A stretch of DNA of 64,000 nt from Globodera rostochiensis (taxonomy: Eukaryota > Nematoda > Chromadorea > Rhabditida > Heteroderidae). The notes below the pieces were generated by a model, which ran no database searches, was not told the origin of the DNA, and saw nothing but the letters and a program-made list of their open reading frames with translations. The stretch spans positions 275,546 to 339,545 of the forward strand of contig JAEVLN010000020.1 in NCBI GenBank assembly GCA_018350325.1. Reading direction: 5' to 3'. Below, one piece after another: positions 44,654-54,682 of the stretch; positions within the stretch are counted from its first letter, which is position 1; each line of letters opens with the position of its first letter. The position numbers were made by a program, and so were the translations under genes.

Positions 44654-45183
44654 GGAAGGCTTAAATTATTTAAAATTAAATGTTTACTTTTTTTTGTTGC
44701 AAAAAAAGTTGTTGATATATTGTAACTATTACGAAGATCTTTTATTACAATTTTGATTTTTTTTAAATATTCATTTGTAATTTGGCCACGGCAATTTTTA
44801 GTAAGTGCTATATAATTTTTAATAATAATTGTTAATATAAGCTTCTTATTGTTTCGTAAAATGATAGAAATTTATTGAATTAGTTATGATTTGAGTTTGG
44901 ATTTTGCTATTTTATTAGTATTTAAGAACTCGATGTTAAGTTTATTTTAACACCTGCCATTTAGAATTTTGTAAACGTTTTGAGATGTTTGTGAATTTTT
45001 GAATTAAAACTTTATTTTTTTATTAGACTTTTATCCCAAGTTCAAAAAAGTATTATTTAAATCATACATTTTTAATACACAGTTTATCTAATATAATGCA
45101 AAGCTTGTTATTTTTACCAGCAAACTTATTTTGAACAATTTATTTGATTGTTTTTTGGCTACAATTAAATTTATATGAATATA
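44654..45183 (+). repeat. Partner of the 28861-29408 segment
   Basis: Collinear with 28861-29408 in direct orientation, with several indels. The similarity ends abruptly at about 45183, where plus-strand composition changes from T-rich to A-rich. Confidence 0.85.
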
Positions 45184-45803
45184 ATTTCAAAAATAAATTT
45201 ATAGAAACTGCTACAAATAACAAAAGTTTGGCTTTTAAAAAAGTCGATTCAACTCAATAATTAAACAGATGGAATAACCAGAAAATTAAATTCGATCAAA
45301 AAATTATATTAAAAAGGTTTAAACACAAAAATAATTTAACTAAACGACAATTTAATAGCACCCTGAAATTGATAAATTTCGTCATTTCAAATTTTCCTTA
45401 AATCATAGAAAAAACACTTTCTTGGCCAGCCGGCCAAATTTTATTTAAAATAAACGTCTACCGAAAAAGTAACCGGGATTTATTAAATTTATTCCGTCCA
45501 TGGAGACTTCATTTTTAAATAAACTTTACAAACCATAAGTATTAATATTTGTTTAAATTCTTTTATTATTCAAATTCAAGTTTTTTTTACAATTATAATT
45601 AAAATTGCATTATTATCTTTACCAAATATGCATCGCCAAAGTAAAAAATAAAAATTTTATATACAGACACAAAACAGTTTAGAATTATTAGGAATACTTT
45701 TATAGAAAGTATTAAAATAATTTCCAATCAAATAATTCAGAAAATTAATTAATAACAAAATAATAATTATCTATTTAATGAAGTTGTCCTACGGCTAGCT
45801 AAA
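45184..45803. other. A-rich stretch, no gene seen
   Basis: Nothing beyond AT-rich sequence; a GCCAGCCGGCC palindrome lies at ~45425. Confidence 0.45.
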
Positions 45804-45875
45804 ATGCTGTTCGAGGAGAGGGGCTTCGGCGACTTCTTCGACCAACGTCTAGACGGGCGCTGCGCGAATTTTTAA
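45804..45875 (+). CDS. Small GC-rich ATG-led ORF (23 aa)
   Basis: M-L-F-E-E-R-G-F-G-D-F-F-D-Q-R-L-D-G-R-C then A-N-F, stop TAA 45873. CCTACGGCTAG immediately upstream could be an acceptor. The ~90-bp patch is GC-rich inside A-rich DNA. The minus strand is also open for more than 30 codons. Unrecognised. Confidence 0.25.
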   Translation: MLFEERGFGDFFDQRLDGRCANF

Positions 45876-46156
45876 AAATATTAAAATTAAATTAAGATTA
45901 ACATACTTATAGTTAAATTGAATTTAACACAAAAATTTTCTAATAGTAGCTGACCACATCATGCTATATAAATTATATCGTAAAAAAGGTTAAAAACCTG
46001 AATGTTGCCCCTAAAAAACTAAAGATGTATAAATTAAAAGTCTTAAAAAGCATTAATTTTAACGAACTTTTAAAAATTTAAACAGATTTAAATAATAGCA
46101 ATTTAACCCAAATTCAAATGAAAAAAAAAACTATAAACTATTGGGCTAAAGATTAA

Positions 46157-46246
46157 GGTCGTTCGATTACGGTTGGTTTAATACTGTGCGAAAAGGCAGC
46201 AAGCAGGTGCAGCAGTTTTCTGCTTATGAAAATATTTTCCACATAA
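46157..46246 (+). CDS. Coding-like islet, 29 codons, strand ambiguous
   Basis: Plus strand: G-R-S-I-T-V-G-L-I-L-C-E-K-A-A-S-R-C-S-S then F-L-L-M-K-I-F-S-T, stop 46244. On the minus strand the same bases contain an outstanding polypyrimidine acceptor (CACCTGCTTGCTGCCTTTTC then GCACAG) followed by only nine codons. One of the two is likely meaningful. Confidence 0.25.
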   Translation, partial: GRSITVGLILCEKAASRCSSFLLMKIFST

Positions 46247-48397
46247 TTAAAAAACTTTAATTATTTAAACTGCTGATGTTGCATAAACAGAAAATTAAAT
46301 TGCTTATTCAAACTCTATAAACAGAGCATTATATTTAAATTAAAGTTCGAAAAGTCCATTAGATGAAAATGTCAAAAATTTCTACAGAATTTTTCTAAAA
46401 ATAAATCTTTATTTAAAACCACATAATACAAAAATATTTTTTAAATGAAATGTCAAAACATGCCAACAATATGAAATTTTAAAATACTAAGTAAAAAATT
46501 AAAAATTTACATTAATCCAAACTACTAATAATATTTATAATTTTAAACTGAATAAGATACTCTTTAGATTTTAATCATAATTACAAAAACCTACCAAAAA
46601 TATTTATTCTAATAAAAAATTCTTAAAAAACAATAAAATAATTTAAATTACAAACCATTATAATAAATAATAGGCAGTCATTTAAAAAATAATGAATTGA
46701 AAAGAATTGATATATAAATGTTTAATTGAAATATGTTTGGAGAGAAATAGATATGCAAGGAGTGATAGATGGAGTTTATCAAACAATTAAGTTAAAATTT
46801 GTGTTATTAAATTATATTTTAAATTTTCAATTTTAATAATTCAAACATTTCTTAATTAATCCTTGAATTTAAAAGCAAAAAGATTAATTCTAATTTTATT
46901 ATACACACACTTAGCAAGGTTTTCCCAAAAGCTAAACCTATAGATTTAATAAAAACAAAACAAATTAAAATAATATATTAAAATTTGATTTATTAATGAA
47001 TATTTTTGATTGTTGGTATAAAATTGATTTAATAGATTGTTCAAATAAATAATAAAGGCTTATTGTTTTATAATTAAGACATTGATGGACTTTTATAATA
47101 ATTATTATTTTAAAGCATTAAATCTTTGGGTTGGTTTAATTTGGTTTTTTTATTGAAAAAATAAAATCTTAACTTAAATTATCAATAATTACCCTTTGTT
47201 ATTTTATACGGCTTCCGGGACGGCCATTATTGATGTAACTAAACCAAAACGAAAAGCGATAATATATAAAAAATGCCACCATATTTCATAAGATGTTGTC
47301 TTAATAATCATTTTAATTATCTTGTCTTATAATACAAATTAATGTCAATATTAATTTTTAAAAATTAAAACCCATATTTTATTTTAAATTTTAATTTGTC
47401 TGAAATCCGCTTCCTAACAGCATACCTAAAATTAATATTAGAAAACCGAGGGAAGTTAAATAAATTATTAATGTGTAATTTAAGATAAAATTTAATTTAT
47501 ATCAATATTCTTTTAAGAAAACATTTAAATAAACATAAATCAAATAAAATGTTTATTAATATACAATGGCTTTAAAAATAAAAAGGCGAATTAAGGACAT
47601 GCAAACCAATTGATTAAAATTAAGAATGAATTGATCCAACAATTTTTGATTAAATAACTAAATATAAACAATTTATTATTTAAAAATATTTTTTGAGGAA
47701 TTAATTATTCGACTGGTGCGTCTTTTTGTAGAAAATGAAGTAATCACTTAAATGCTGGAAAGCGCTTTTTTTACATGCGTGTTTGTTAATTTATTTACTT
47801 CGATTAATAGCAGAAGGAAAGATCGTGTTAGGCTTTAATGCATTTTTTTTCTCATCACAAAGAAATGTTCTGTGCAGTCAATATTAATGCAATTCCATGC
47901 ATCAGAGTAATTAAATTTGAAGAGTTTAAAGTTTCCCATATCTTTATGTATCTTTGGAGAATGATGAAGTTTTATTTAAATTTTTCTTACATGAAATTTA
48001 ATTTTTTAATCAAATAGCTTATTCTGAATTTTGTTTTTATTTGACACGTTTTCTAAACATTGATACGGCAATAAAGTAATAATTAATCGTTTGGCACTTT
48101 ATCCATTTTTATTTTAAGAATTATTATTTTTTAAAAATATTTTGTAATGATTGATACTCGATGACAATTTAATTTTCGACACAGCCTTAGAATTTATACT
48201 TTCATATAAAAGGATTACTTTTTTTATTATATAAAACTTTTTAATAAATTGTCCCGGAATTTGTGTTATTGGTGGATAATTATTTTCAACAGAATTAAAA
48301 TTCAATATTTTATAATATTTATAATATGATTTACTATAAATTTAATTTCTTTAAATTTTTTAATCTAATATTTACATTGTTAGATACCGTATTTTAA
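46247..48397. other. AT-rich stretch, no gene seen
   Basis: A-rich to ~47.7 kb, then T-rich. Small GC patches (e.g. CGGCTTCCGGGACGGCC at 47,210) have no usable frame. Confidence 0.45.
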
Positions 48398-48583
48398 CTA
48401 TTTGATTTTATATATGCCAATTTGGAATTTAAAATCCCCTTGATTTGTTGCAACATTTGTACTTGTATCAGTCCCCAGAACATCGCATATCTGACGTTGC
48501 GTTTCTGTTTTTATTTTTTAGATATTAAAACTTTTTTATCAATTTTTATAATTTTATTTGCTTCATCATTGTATTATTTTTAA
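48398..48583 (+). CDS. Open frame of 61 codons without ATG, membrane-like
   Basis: Open from after TAA 48395 to TAA 48581. Reads Y-A-N-L-E-F-K-I-P-L-I-C-C-N-I-C-T-C-I-S, then P-Q-N-I-A-Y-L-T-L-R-F-C-F-Y-F, then a hydrophobic stretch. T-rich DNA encodes hydrophobic residues by default, but 61 stop-free codons is long for this window. No acceptor is visible at its start. Possible exon of a membrane protein. Confidence 0.27.
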   Translation, partial: LFDFIYANLEFKIPLICCNICTCISPQNIAYLTLRFCFYFLDIKTFLSIFIILFASSLYYF

Positions 48584-49352
48584 TATCAGGCAATGATTGC
48601 CTTATTTCATGCTTTACATTATTACTGCTTCTGTATTTATTTTATTCTAAAGTTAAAGTTTGAAATTTAATTGCATTAGCTGACACCTTTTATAGAGTAG
48701 TAGTCATTCGGTTATTTGTTTTAGTTTTTTTTATTCTTTATTTGATTTTTTGATAACCTATTCGACTAGTTCTTTTTAGGACTATCAATAATAAGAAAAT
48801 TAGAATTTTTTTTATTAAGCCCATTCCAAAGCAGTCCGTCCTTAGTATGGGAATGTAATATTTACATAATGTGAAAAAAATGGTCGCGGACGTTAAACGG
48901 GAACTGTCTCTCAGTGACAAAGAACTTTATTTATTTTTGATTGTTATGAAATTTTATAATTTTAATGGAGCTTTGGTTGCAATAATGTTTTTTATTATAT
49001 CAGAATTGGTATGCGCTTAAAATATTTCTTTGATTTATAATCATTATTTTTTATATATAATCACGATAAACTTTGATTCTAGGATTAAATTGAATTTTTA
49101 TTATGCATCAGCTTTTATTAATCTTTATAATTATTTTTGTTTCCTTAGTTCATTTAATATTTTTGCACGAAGTACAGTTGATTCATTTCTTAGGCTGTTT
49201 TCAAAGTAATAACATTCATGATTTTAGAGTTTTTTAGATTAAATGCATTAATTCATTCAACAGTCTTTTCTTTTTTATGAACTTATTTGTGTTTAAAAAT
49301 TTTAGATGTTTAAAAAACAATCAACATTGTTTCGTTAATTAATACCAAATAA

Positions 49353-49532
49353 ATATTTTTAAGCAGCTTTCTGCACCTGCTCATACGAAACTTAATCTTA
49401 AAAGGGAGTAGTCCACTTAATGAATGTAGATGCTGCATGAGAGCTATAATAATTTATTTATTACTTGGGCCTTATATTTTGACTTTAAAATTTTGTCGTT
49501 GTAGGGAGATGTTTATGATTAGGGATTTGTAA
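49353..49532 (+). CDS. Coding-like exon candidate, 59 codons, Cys-rich membrane protein
   Basis: An acceptor-like AATATTTTTAAG ends at 49362. The frame is open to TAA 49530 and reads L-H-L-L-I-R-N-L-I-L-K-G-S-S-P-L-N-E-C-R, C-C-M-R, a hydrophobic span (A-I-I-I-Y-L-L-L-G-P-Y-I-L) and a cysteine/arginine-containing tail (F-C-R-C-R-E-M-F-M-I-R-D-L). Cysteines cluster on both sides of the predicted membrane segment. GTAGGG at ~49500 could be a donor toward the exon at 49785. Confidence 0.36.
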   Translation: MFLSSFLHLLIRNLILKGSSPLNECRCCMRAIIIYLLLGPYILTLKFCRCREMFMIRDL

Positions 49533-49784
49533 TTTAATCAGATGCATATATCTTTTGTTTTAATTTATTTCATCTATGATACTCTTGTAAAGTGTAATAT
49601 TTGAATAAATTTACTAATTGTACCCAGCATGGCTTTTCTTTGAAAGGCAAGTTATATATTTATAAAGATTTTTTGTAACAGTATCAGCGATATGATTGAT
49701 TCTGTAAAAATAGATGGCGTGCAGCAATTAATTGAGAAAATAATATAGAAAATTTGCCTTAAATCCATTTGTTTTATTTTCCAG

Positions 49785-49861
49785 TCTGTAAACTATTCAT
49801 TTACAGCTCCGTCAAATTCGATGGAATCGCGGCACCGTCGTCTTGAAGGCCAAACAAAGCC
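49785..49861 (+). CDS. Candidate internal exon (77 nt) with both splice sites
   Basis: TTGTTTTATTTTCCAG ends at 49784 and GTAAGG begins at 49862, both close to consensus. Only the first frame is fully open: S-V-N-Y-S-F-T-A-P-S-N-S-M-E-S-R-H-R-R-L then E-G-Q-T-K. GC-rich core in AT-rich DNA. The following intron runs into the assembly gap, so its partner exon may lie in the missing bases. The peptide is unrecognised. Confidence 0.45.
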
Positions 49862-49917
49862 GTAAGGTGTGATTTATTTTTACTAAAAATAGTGGGTTTT
49901 TATTACTTAGTTTAATT

Positions 49918-50595
49918 NNNNNNNNNNNNNNNNNNNNNNNNNNNNNNNNNNNNNNNNNNNNNNNNNNNNNNNNNNNNNNNNNNNNNNNNNNNNNNNNNNN
50001 NNNNNNNNNNNNNNNNNNNNNNNNNNNNNNNNNNNNNNNNNNNNNNNNNNNNNNNNNNNNNNNNNNNNNNNNNNNNNNNNNNNNNNNNNNNNNNNNNNNN
50101 NNNNNNNNNNNNNNNNNNNNNNNNNNNNNNNNNNNNNNNNNNNNNNNNNNNNNNNNNNNNNNNNNNNNNNNNNNNNNNNNNNNNNNNNNNNNNNNNNNNN
50201 NNNNNNNNNNNNNNNNNNNNNNNNNNNNNNNNNNNNNNNNNNNNNNNNNNNNNNNNNNNNNNNNNNNNNNNNNNNNNNNNNNNNNNNNNNNNNNNNNNNN
50301 NNNNNNNNNNNNNNNNNNNNNNNNNNNNNNNNNNNNNNNNNNNNNNNNNNNNNNNNNNNNNNNNNNNNNNNNNNNNNNNNNNNNNNNNNNNNNNNNNNNN
50401 NNNNNNNNNNNNNNNNNNNNNNNNNNNNNNNNNNNNNNNNNNNNNNNNNNNNNNNNNNNNNNNNNNNNNNNNNNNNNNNNNNNNNNNNNNNNNNNNNNNN
50501 NNNNNNNNNNNNNNNNNNNNNNNNNNNNNNNNNNNNNNNNNNNNNNNNNNNNNNNNNNNNNNNNNNNNNNNNNNNNNNNNNNNNNNNNNNNNNNN
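49918..50595. other. Assembly gap (678 N)
   Basis: Unbroken run of N. A 267-codon open frame across it is an artefact. The gap immediately follows the candidate exon at 49785-49861, so it may hide coding sequence. Confidence 0.99.
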
Positions 50596-50949
50596 AAGAT
50601 ACTTTTGTCTTTCAAATAAAATAATCTTTTTTTTTTGTATTTATGCTGTATAATTGTCGACTCCTCCCAGGCCTTTTTTTACATACTTTGGAATGCCTTA
50701 CGTATTGCCGAGCATTGAATAAATTACTTAAAAATCTGAAATACAATATATTTTATATATTATATCATTAATCGTTTATTTAATTTAGTTCTATGTTTAG
50801 CTAATTTGCAATATAATAATGTAATAGTTAAGATTACACATTGGTTTTTAATATAAAATATTTTACTTTTAAATTTTCTGCGGTGCAAAATTTTTTTAGA
50901 ACTCTGTTTATTAGACCGATGAAATTTTTGATAATTTGATTTATTCTTT
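50596..50949. other. Short AT-rich stretch after the gap
   Basis: A GC patch (GACTCCTCCCAGGCC at ~50,659) has no frame support. Confidence 0.4.
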
Positions 50950-51203
50950 TTCATTCTTTTTAATGAATAAAAAAACTGGGATATCAAATTACGTTTATTT
51001 TTTATTCTTTATAAACTTACGTTTTTAATAAAAATATTAAGAGGGCTGGAAAATGAATGCAATGGAATGGTTTAAAATTTCGTAAAATTAAATGTTATTT
51101 AATGATCATTTATTTGTATTTTTTATTTTGTGAGTATGTTTGCGGAGTTGAATTTTGTTAATTCATGTGAACATAAAATATTTAAATAATGATTCTAGTA
51201 AAC
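50950..51203. repeat. Half of a fold-back element: loop plus right arm
   Basis: Loop at about 50950-51030 (AAACTGGGATATCAAATTAC) in the same orientation as at 18.9 kb; arm 51036-51203 is the reverse complement of 18721-18903 and ends AATGATTCTAGTAAAC. Complementary to the copy at 18.7 kb. Confidence 0.7.
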
Positions 51204-51788
51204 TTATTTTTGAACATTTCAAAATCCAATATATTTGAATTAAATAGAATTGGGAATTAGACCAATTGCGAAAATAGAATGGCGCATCCGTTTAAGATGA
51301 TACGCTCAGAATTTTGTACTTGAGTCTTTGACAATATAATTATTATTTTTTATTATTCAAATTTAATTAAATTATGGAAAATGCATAAAATATAATTTAT
51401 AAATAATTTAAGTTTTTGTTGTGTTTGATTGACTATGTAGCATTTTTAGAAAGAGCTTGATTCTTTGATATTGAATTATGTGATGCTTTACTTTTACAAT
51501 TCAATCTTCAATACCTTTTTTTAAAGTTTAATTATTATTGGACCGATTTATTGCCTTAACGTCTTCAATAAATATACCCTTTTTATTTTAAAATAAGTTT
51601 TTTATAATACATTAAAAAGACAAGTTTGTGAATACCAATTCTCAACTCCATATCCGGCTCAACTTGAGTTCAATGTTTTTAATTTAGTTTTAAATGATTT
51701 TAGTGTTTAAATTATCAAACTTGAAAGCTTTCTTAAGTATACATTTTTATATTATTATACTAAACGTGGAATATTTATTAATTTTCAA

Positions 51789-51992
51789 GTGTTTATCTCA
51801 TTCTCTGAGCATATAAATTCACAGAAATATCAATTAGAAAATCGGGATCATTTTAAAGTTTACCTGACATATTTGGTCAATTTCATATTTGCATCTTTAT
51901 TAAAAGCGTTCTGCTTCAGCTATTTAAGAGCTGGTCAGTCTCATTTTCTGTACATCAGCATGTTTAAACTTTTTTGTAGCTATAATTATTAA
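51789..51992 (+). CDS. Candidate terminal exon, 67 codons
   Basis: TATACTAAACG at ~51760 and TTATTAATTTTCAAG just upstream give branch and acceptor. The frame reads F-I-S-F-S-E-H-I-N-S-Q-K-Y-Q-L-E-N-R-D-H, then F-K-V-Y-L-T-Y-L-V-N-F-I-F-A-S-L-L-K-A-F and on to TAA 51990. A hydrophilic N-half and a hydrophobic C-half suggest part of a membrane protein. GTCAGT at ~51927 could be an internal donor. Unrecognised. Confidence 0.4.
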   Translation: MFISFSEHINSQKYQLENRDHFKVYLTYLVNFIFASLLKAFCFSYLRAGQSHFLYISMFKLFCSYNY

Positions 51993-52326
51993 TTAGTTTT
52001 GTTCAATTTTTGGCATATTTATTTGTTTCGAAATCTAAAAATAAAAGTTTTTTGAAAGGCGAAATAAATGTGTATAATTATAATTGGGTGATTATTCTTT
52101 CGGGCATTTAGGTTTGACTAATAATAAAATGACATCCAAATTAAAAATTCTATGCTTTATATCGTTAAGTGTTTTTCCATTTCCAACAAATCTATCGCAA
52201 TTAATAATCATTTAATTTTAAGAATATTTAAAATGTGCATATATTTTTATTCATTTATTAAATTAGATTTTCGTTTTAATTGGATATTTGATTTAGATTC
52301 AATTTTTCTATACAATTAAAGCATTT

Positions 52327-52533
52327 ATGTTTAACAATTTAATTTTATGTTTTAACATTCTTTCTGTGTATACAAATTACACTAATTTGAACTTGTACTC
52401 CTATGACACTGACAGGATGAAAGATGGTGATTGCCTCGAGACATTCCTCGTGTTACACTTGAGCTTCGCCAATCTTGTGCTATTATCTATTTTTTTAATA
52501 TTTTTATTAACTTTGATGGTCTTCAAAAGCTGA
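52327..52533 (+). CDS. ORF (68 aa) with one clear membrane segment
   Basis: From ATG 52327 to TGA 52531. The coding-like part is M-K-D-G-D-C-L-E-T-F-L-V-L-H-L-S-F-A-N-L followed by V-L-L-S-I-F-L-I-F-L-L-T-L-M-V-F-K-S. It may begin at an acceptor (CCTATGACACTGACAG) just before this. A 20-residue hydrophobic span ending in K-S is typical of a transmembrane helix. Neighbouring exon candidates on the same strand also look membrane-associated. Confidence 0.36.
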   Translation: MFNNLILCFNILSVYTNYTNLNLYSYDTDRMKDGDCLETFLVLHLSFANLVLLSIFLIFLLTLMVFKS

Positions 52534-53019
52534 TTAAAATTGCCTTATATTTATAAATAATGAACTGAAAGTTAATTTTAGTCTTGTTTTTAGATAAAAT
52601 TGGCCCCACTTGAGAATCTTAACAAAGCCAACACTTATAACTAAATGATGTATATTGTTGTTAAAAATTCAATTAGTTATTTTGCCGTGCCAAATAATTT
52701 ACAGTTAAGGATTTTGTTGTTTAAATTTTATGAAAATTGGTTCCCAATCTTTGTCATTCTTTCTCGTTTTTAAAACATTTTATTCTTTAAATTCCAAAGC
52801 TCTTATAATTAATTTTTTCAATCAAATTGTTACTATGCTAGCTTTAATTTTGTTAGGCATTTAGTTTAAAATTGTAAACTCAATCGTTTGATTTTTTTAA
52901 ATTTTGTATTGCCTATTTATTTTATTTTTATTTGTAATGACTAATCGATAAATTTTTCACTATTGGAAACAAATATTAAAATCTCTTTATATGATGACAT
53001 GCGTCTTAAAGAAAAATAA

Positions 53020-53200
53020 TTTTAAATTAATTGTAATCTATAATTCAATAACTCAAATTTACTTCTTGATAGATTTAAAGAATATTCTACTAAAAAGTTA
53101 TCAAAAAGCAAAGCTAAGAAGTGAGAACGATAAGATCAGAATAATGGGTGATTAAATTAAGCCATTTGATTGCAGTTTTTATTAATATTTTGCTTGTAAA
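53020..53200 (+). repeat. Inverted-repeat copy 1 (partner 58085-58265)
   Basis: TAAGAAGTGAGAACGATAAG and TTAAGCCATTTGATTGCAGT here match the reverse complement at 58.1-58.25 kb. The two copies bracket an A-rich block (53.2-58.1 kb) lying between T-rich flanks. Confidence 0.8.
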
Positions 53201-53299
53201 TAATTTTGAAATGCATATTACAAATTAAAGTTTTTCAAACATTATTCAAGAAATAAAGAAATAATATTGAGAAAAATTTGTTTACTCTCACATTTTAAG

Positions 53300-53462
53300 A
53301 TCAGTCAAGGTGGGAAAATTTGAAAACATAACTAATAATAAATATTCAATGTACCCGAAGAATTTAAATGAAAATACAACTATTTTTGTTGAAAAAGGAC
53401 ATCTTAATTTTAGAATCCAGCTCTGTGCAGTGAACTACAATGGTCCAACCAACATGCCATAG
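53300..53462 (+). CDS. Candidate terminal exon, 53 codons
   Basis: TTTGTTTACTCTCACATTTTAAG ends at 53299. Phase-1 frame: S-V-K-V-G-K-F-E-N-I-T-N-N-K-Y-S-M-Y-P-K, then N-L-N-E-N-T-T-I-F-V-E-K-G-H-L-N-F-R-I-Q and L-C-A-V-N-Y-N-G-P-T-N-M-P, TAG 53460. The composition is balanced, with no low-complexity bias. It lies just after the inverted repeat copy 1. An ATG is at 53349. The N-x-T motifs could be glycosylation sites if extracellular. Confidence 0.45.
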
Positions 53463-54481
53463 AAACGGGGAAGTAGCAAGGCATTATGAGTAGAAATGTA
53501 AATGCATTTTGCTCTTAGCAACAATTAAAAATAAATTAAACGTATGCTGTATTTTTAATGTTTTTGAAAACATTAACTAAACTTATTATCGTTAAAATTT
53601 ATATTAAATTTAAATACAAAACTTATCAAATTATTAAAAGTCAATCAAAAAAGCATATGTCCAAAAAAAATTGATTTAATTTATATTAAATAACATAAAA
53701 TCGAAAAATAAAAATAGATGGGGATAGATTATATATTGATGTAATATCTCTTAAAACCCATTGTTCTAAATGTTATAAGATTTTTGTTTAAATAAAGCTG
53801 GAAGCGTAAATTAATTTTAAAATCAAATTACCTGCGGCAAACTAAAAATATTCACTTACAAATTATGTTTATTGAATAATCATACAACATATTCTAAATA
53901 AATGAAATTAAGCGCCTCTTCGGAATTATTTCTTTATATTATAGCCGCGTCTGTTTCGACACTTATTTTTCAAATCGCGGTGCCCTGCCAAAAAAGAGGG
54001 AGTTCCTGGCAGACGCATATCAATTATAAAATGCATAAAATATACATTCAGATTACTACTAAATTAGAGTAAATCAAAATAATAAAAAAAATCTGGTTAA
54101 AATAAAATGTAAGCTAAAAATAAATGAAAAAAATTATTGATCGACGAAACATACACAAATATTATGCACATAAAAAGGGTATTAATAGTATGAAGGTATG
54201 TCCTAATGCTAAATTATAAAAAATTGGATAATGGATCCCTTTTTAAGATACATAATATTTAACCATAAAAAGTAAATAAACGCCAAACACGACCGAAAAC
54301 AAAGCTAATATTTTATAAAAGAAGCTAAAATAAAATGATTTCATGGATTTTCCCTCGTGAACATAACGCAACAAACTCAGCAAGTTCACACGCATATTTA
54401 TAGTATTTAAAACCTTTTTATATATAAATTTTAAAAAACCCAAATATAGTTGTATCTTAATAAATTAAAACGACCATGTAA
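53463..54481. other. A-rich stretch, no gene called
   Basis: A 66-codon minus-strand frame at 54243-54443 is hydrophobic and lacks a GC islet; not called. GC patch at 53,940-54,020 has stops in all frames. Confidence 0.4.
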
Positions 54482-54682
54482 TTAAAGACCGTACGCTGTG
54501 GACACGGCAACGTGATTGATGGGGATGAACCGAACAATAATGGTACATGTATCCATTAATAGTCCGATGTCTATTGTTTTGTGTGCAATGGCACCTTTGC
54601 AATAAATAGGCAACAAAACCTTAATGTAAAATTCAAAACCCCAGAAAAAAAATTCGGGGAGCGCTCCAGCGATGCGTGACAT
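54482..54682 (-). CDS. ORF (66 aa), hydrophobic, minus strand
   Basis: ATG at 54680-54682: M-S-R-I-A-G-A-L-P-E-F-F-F-W-G-F-E-F-Y-I, then K-V-L-L-P-I-Y-C-K-G-A-I-A-H-K-T-I-D-I-G and a tail ending N-H-V-A-V-S-T-A-Y-G-L, TAA 54482. GC-richer than surroundings over most of its length. Could be a short membrane protein or an exon (AAAG/GTGCCA inside is a weak donor). Unrecognised. Confidence 0.36.
   Translation of the reverse strand: MSRIAGALPEFFFWGFEFYIKVLLPIYCKGAIAHKTIDIGLLMDTCTIIVRFIPINHVAVSTAYGL

Noticed and set aside
49812..50615. 267-codon open frame on the minus strand
   Set aside because: It is open only because it crosses the run of Ns.
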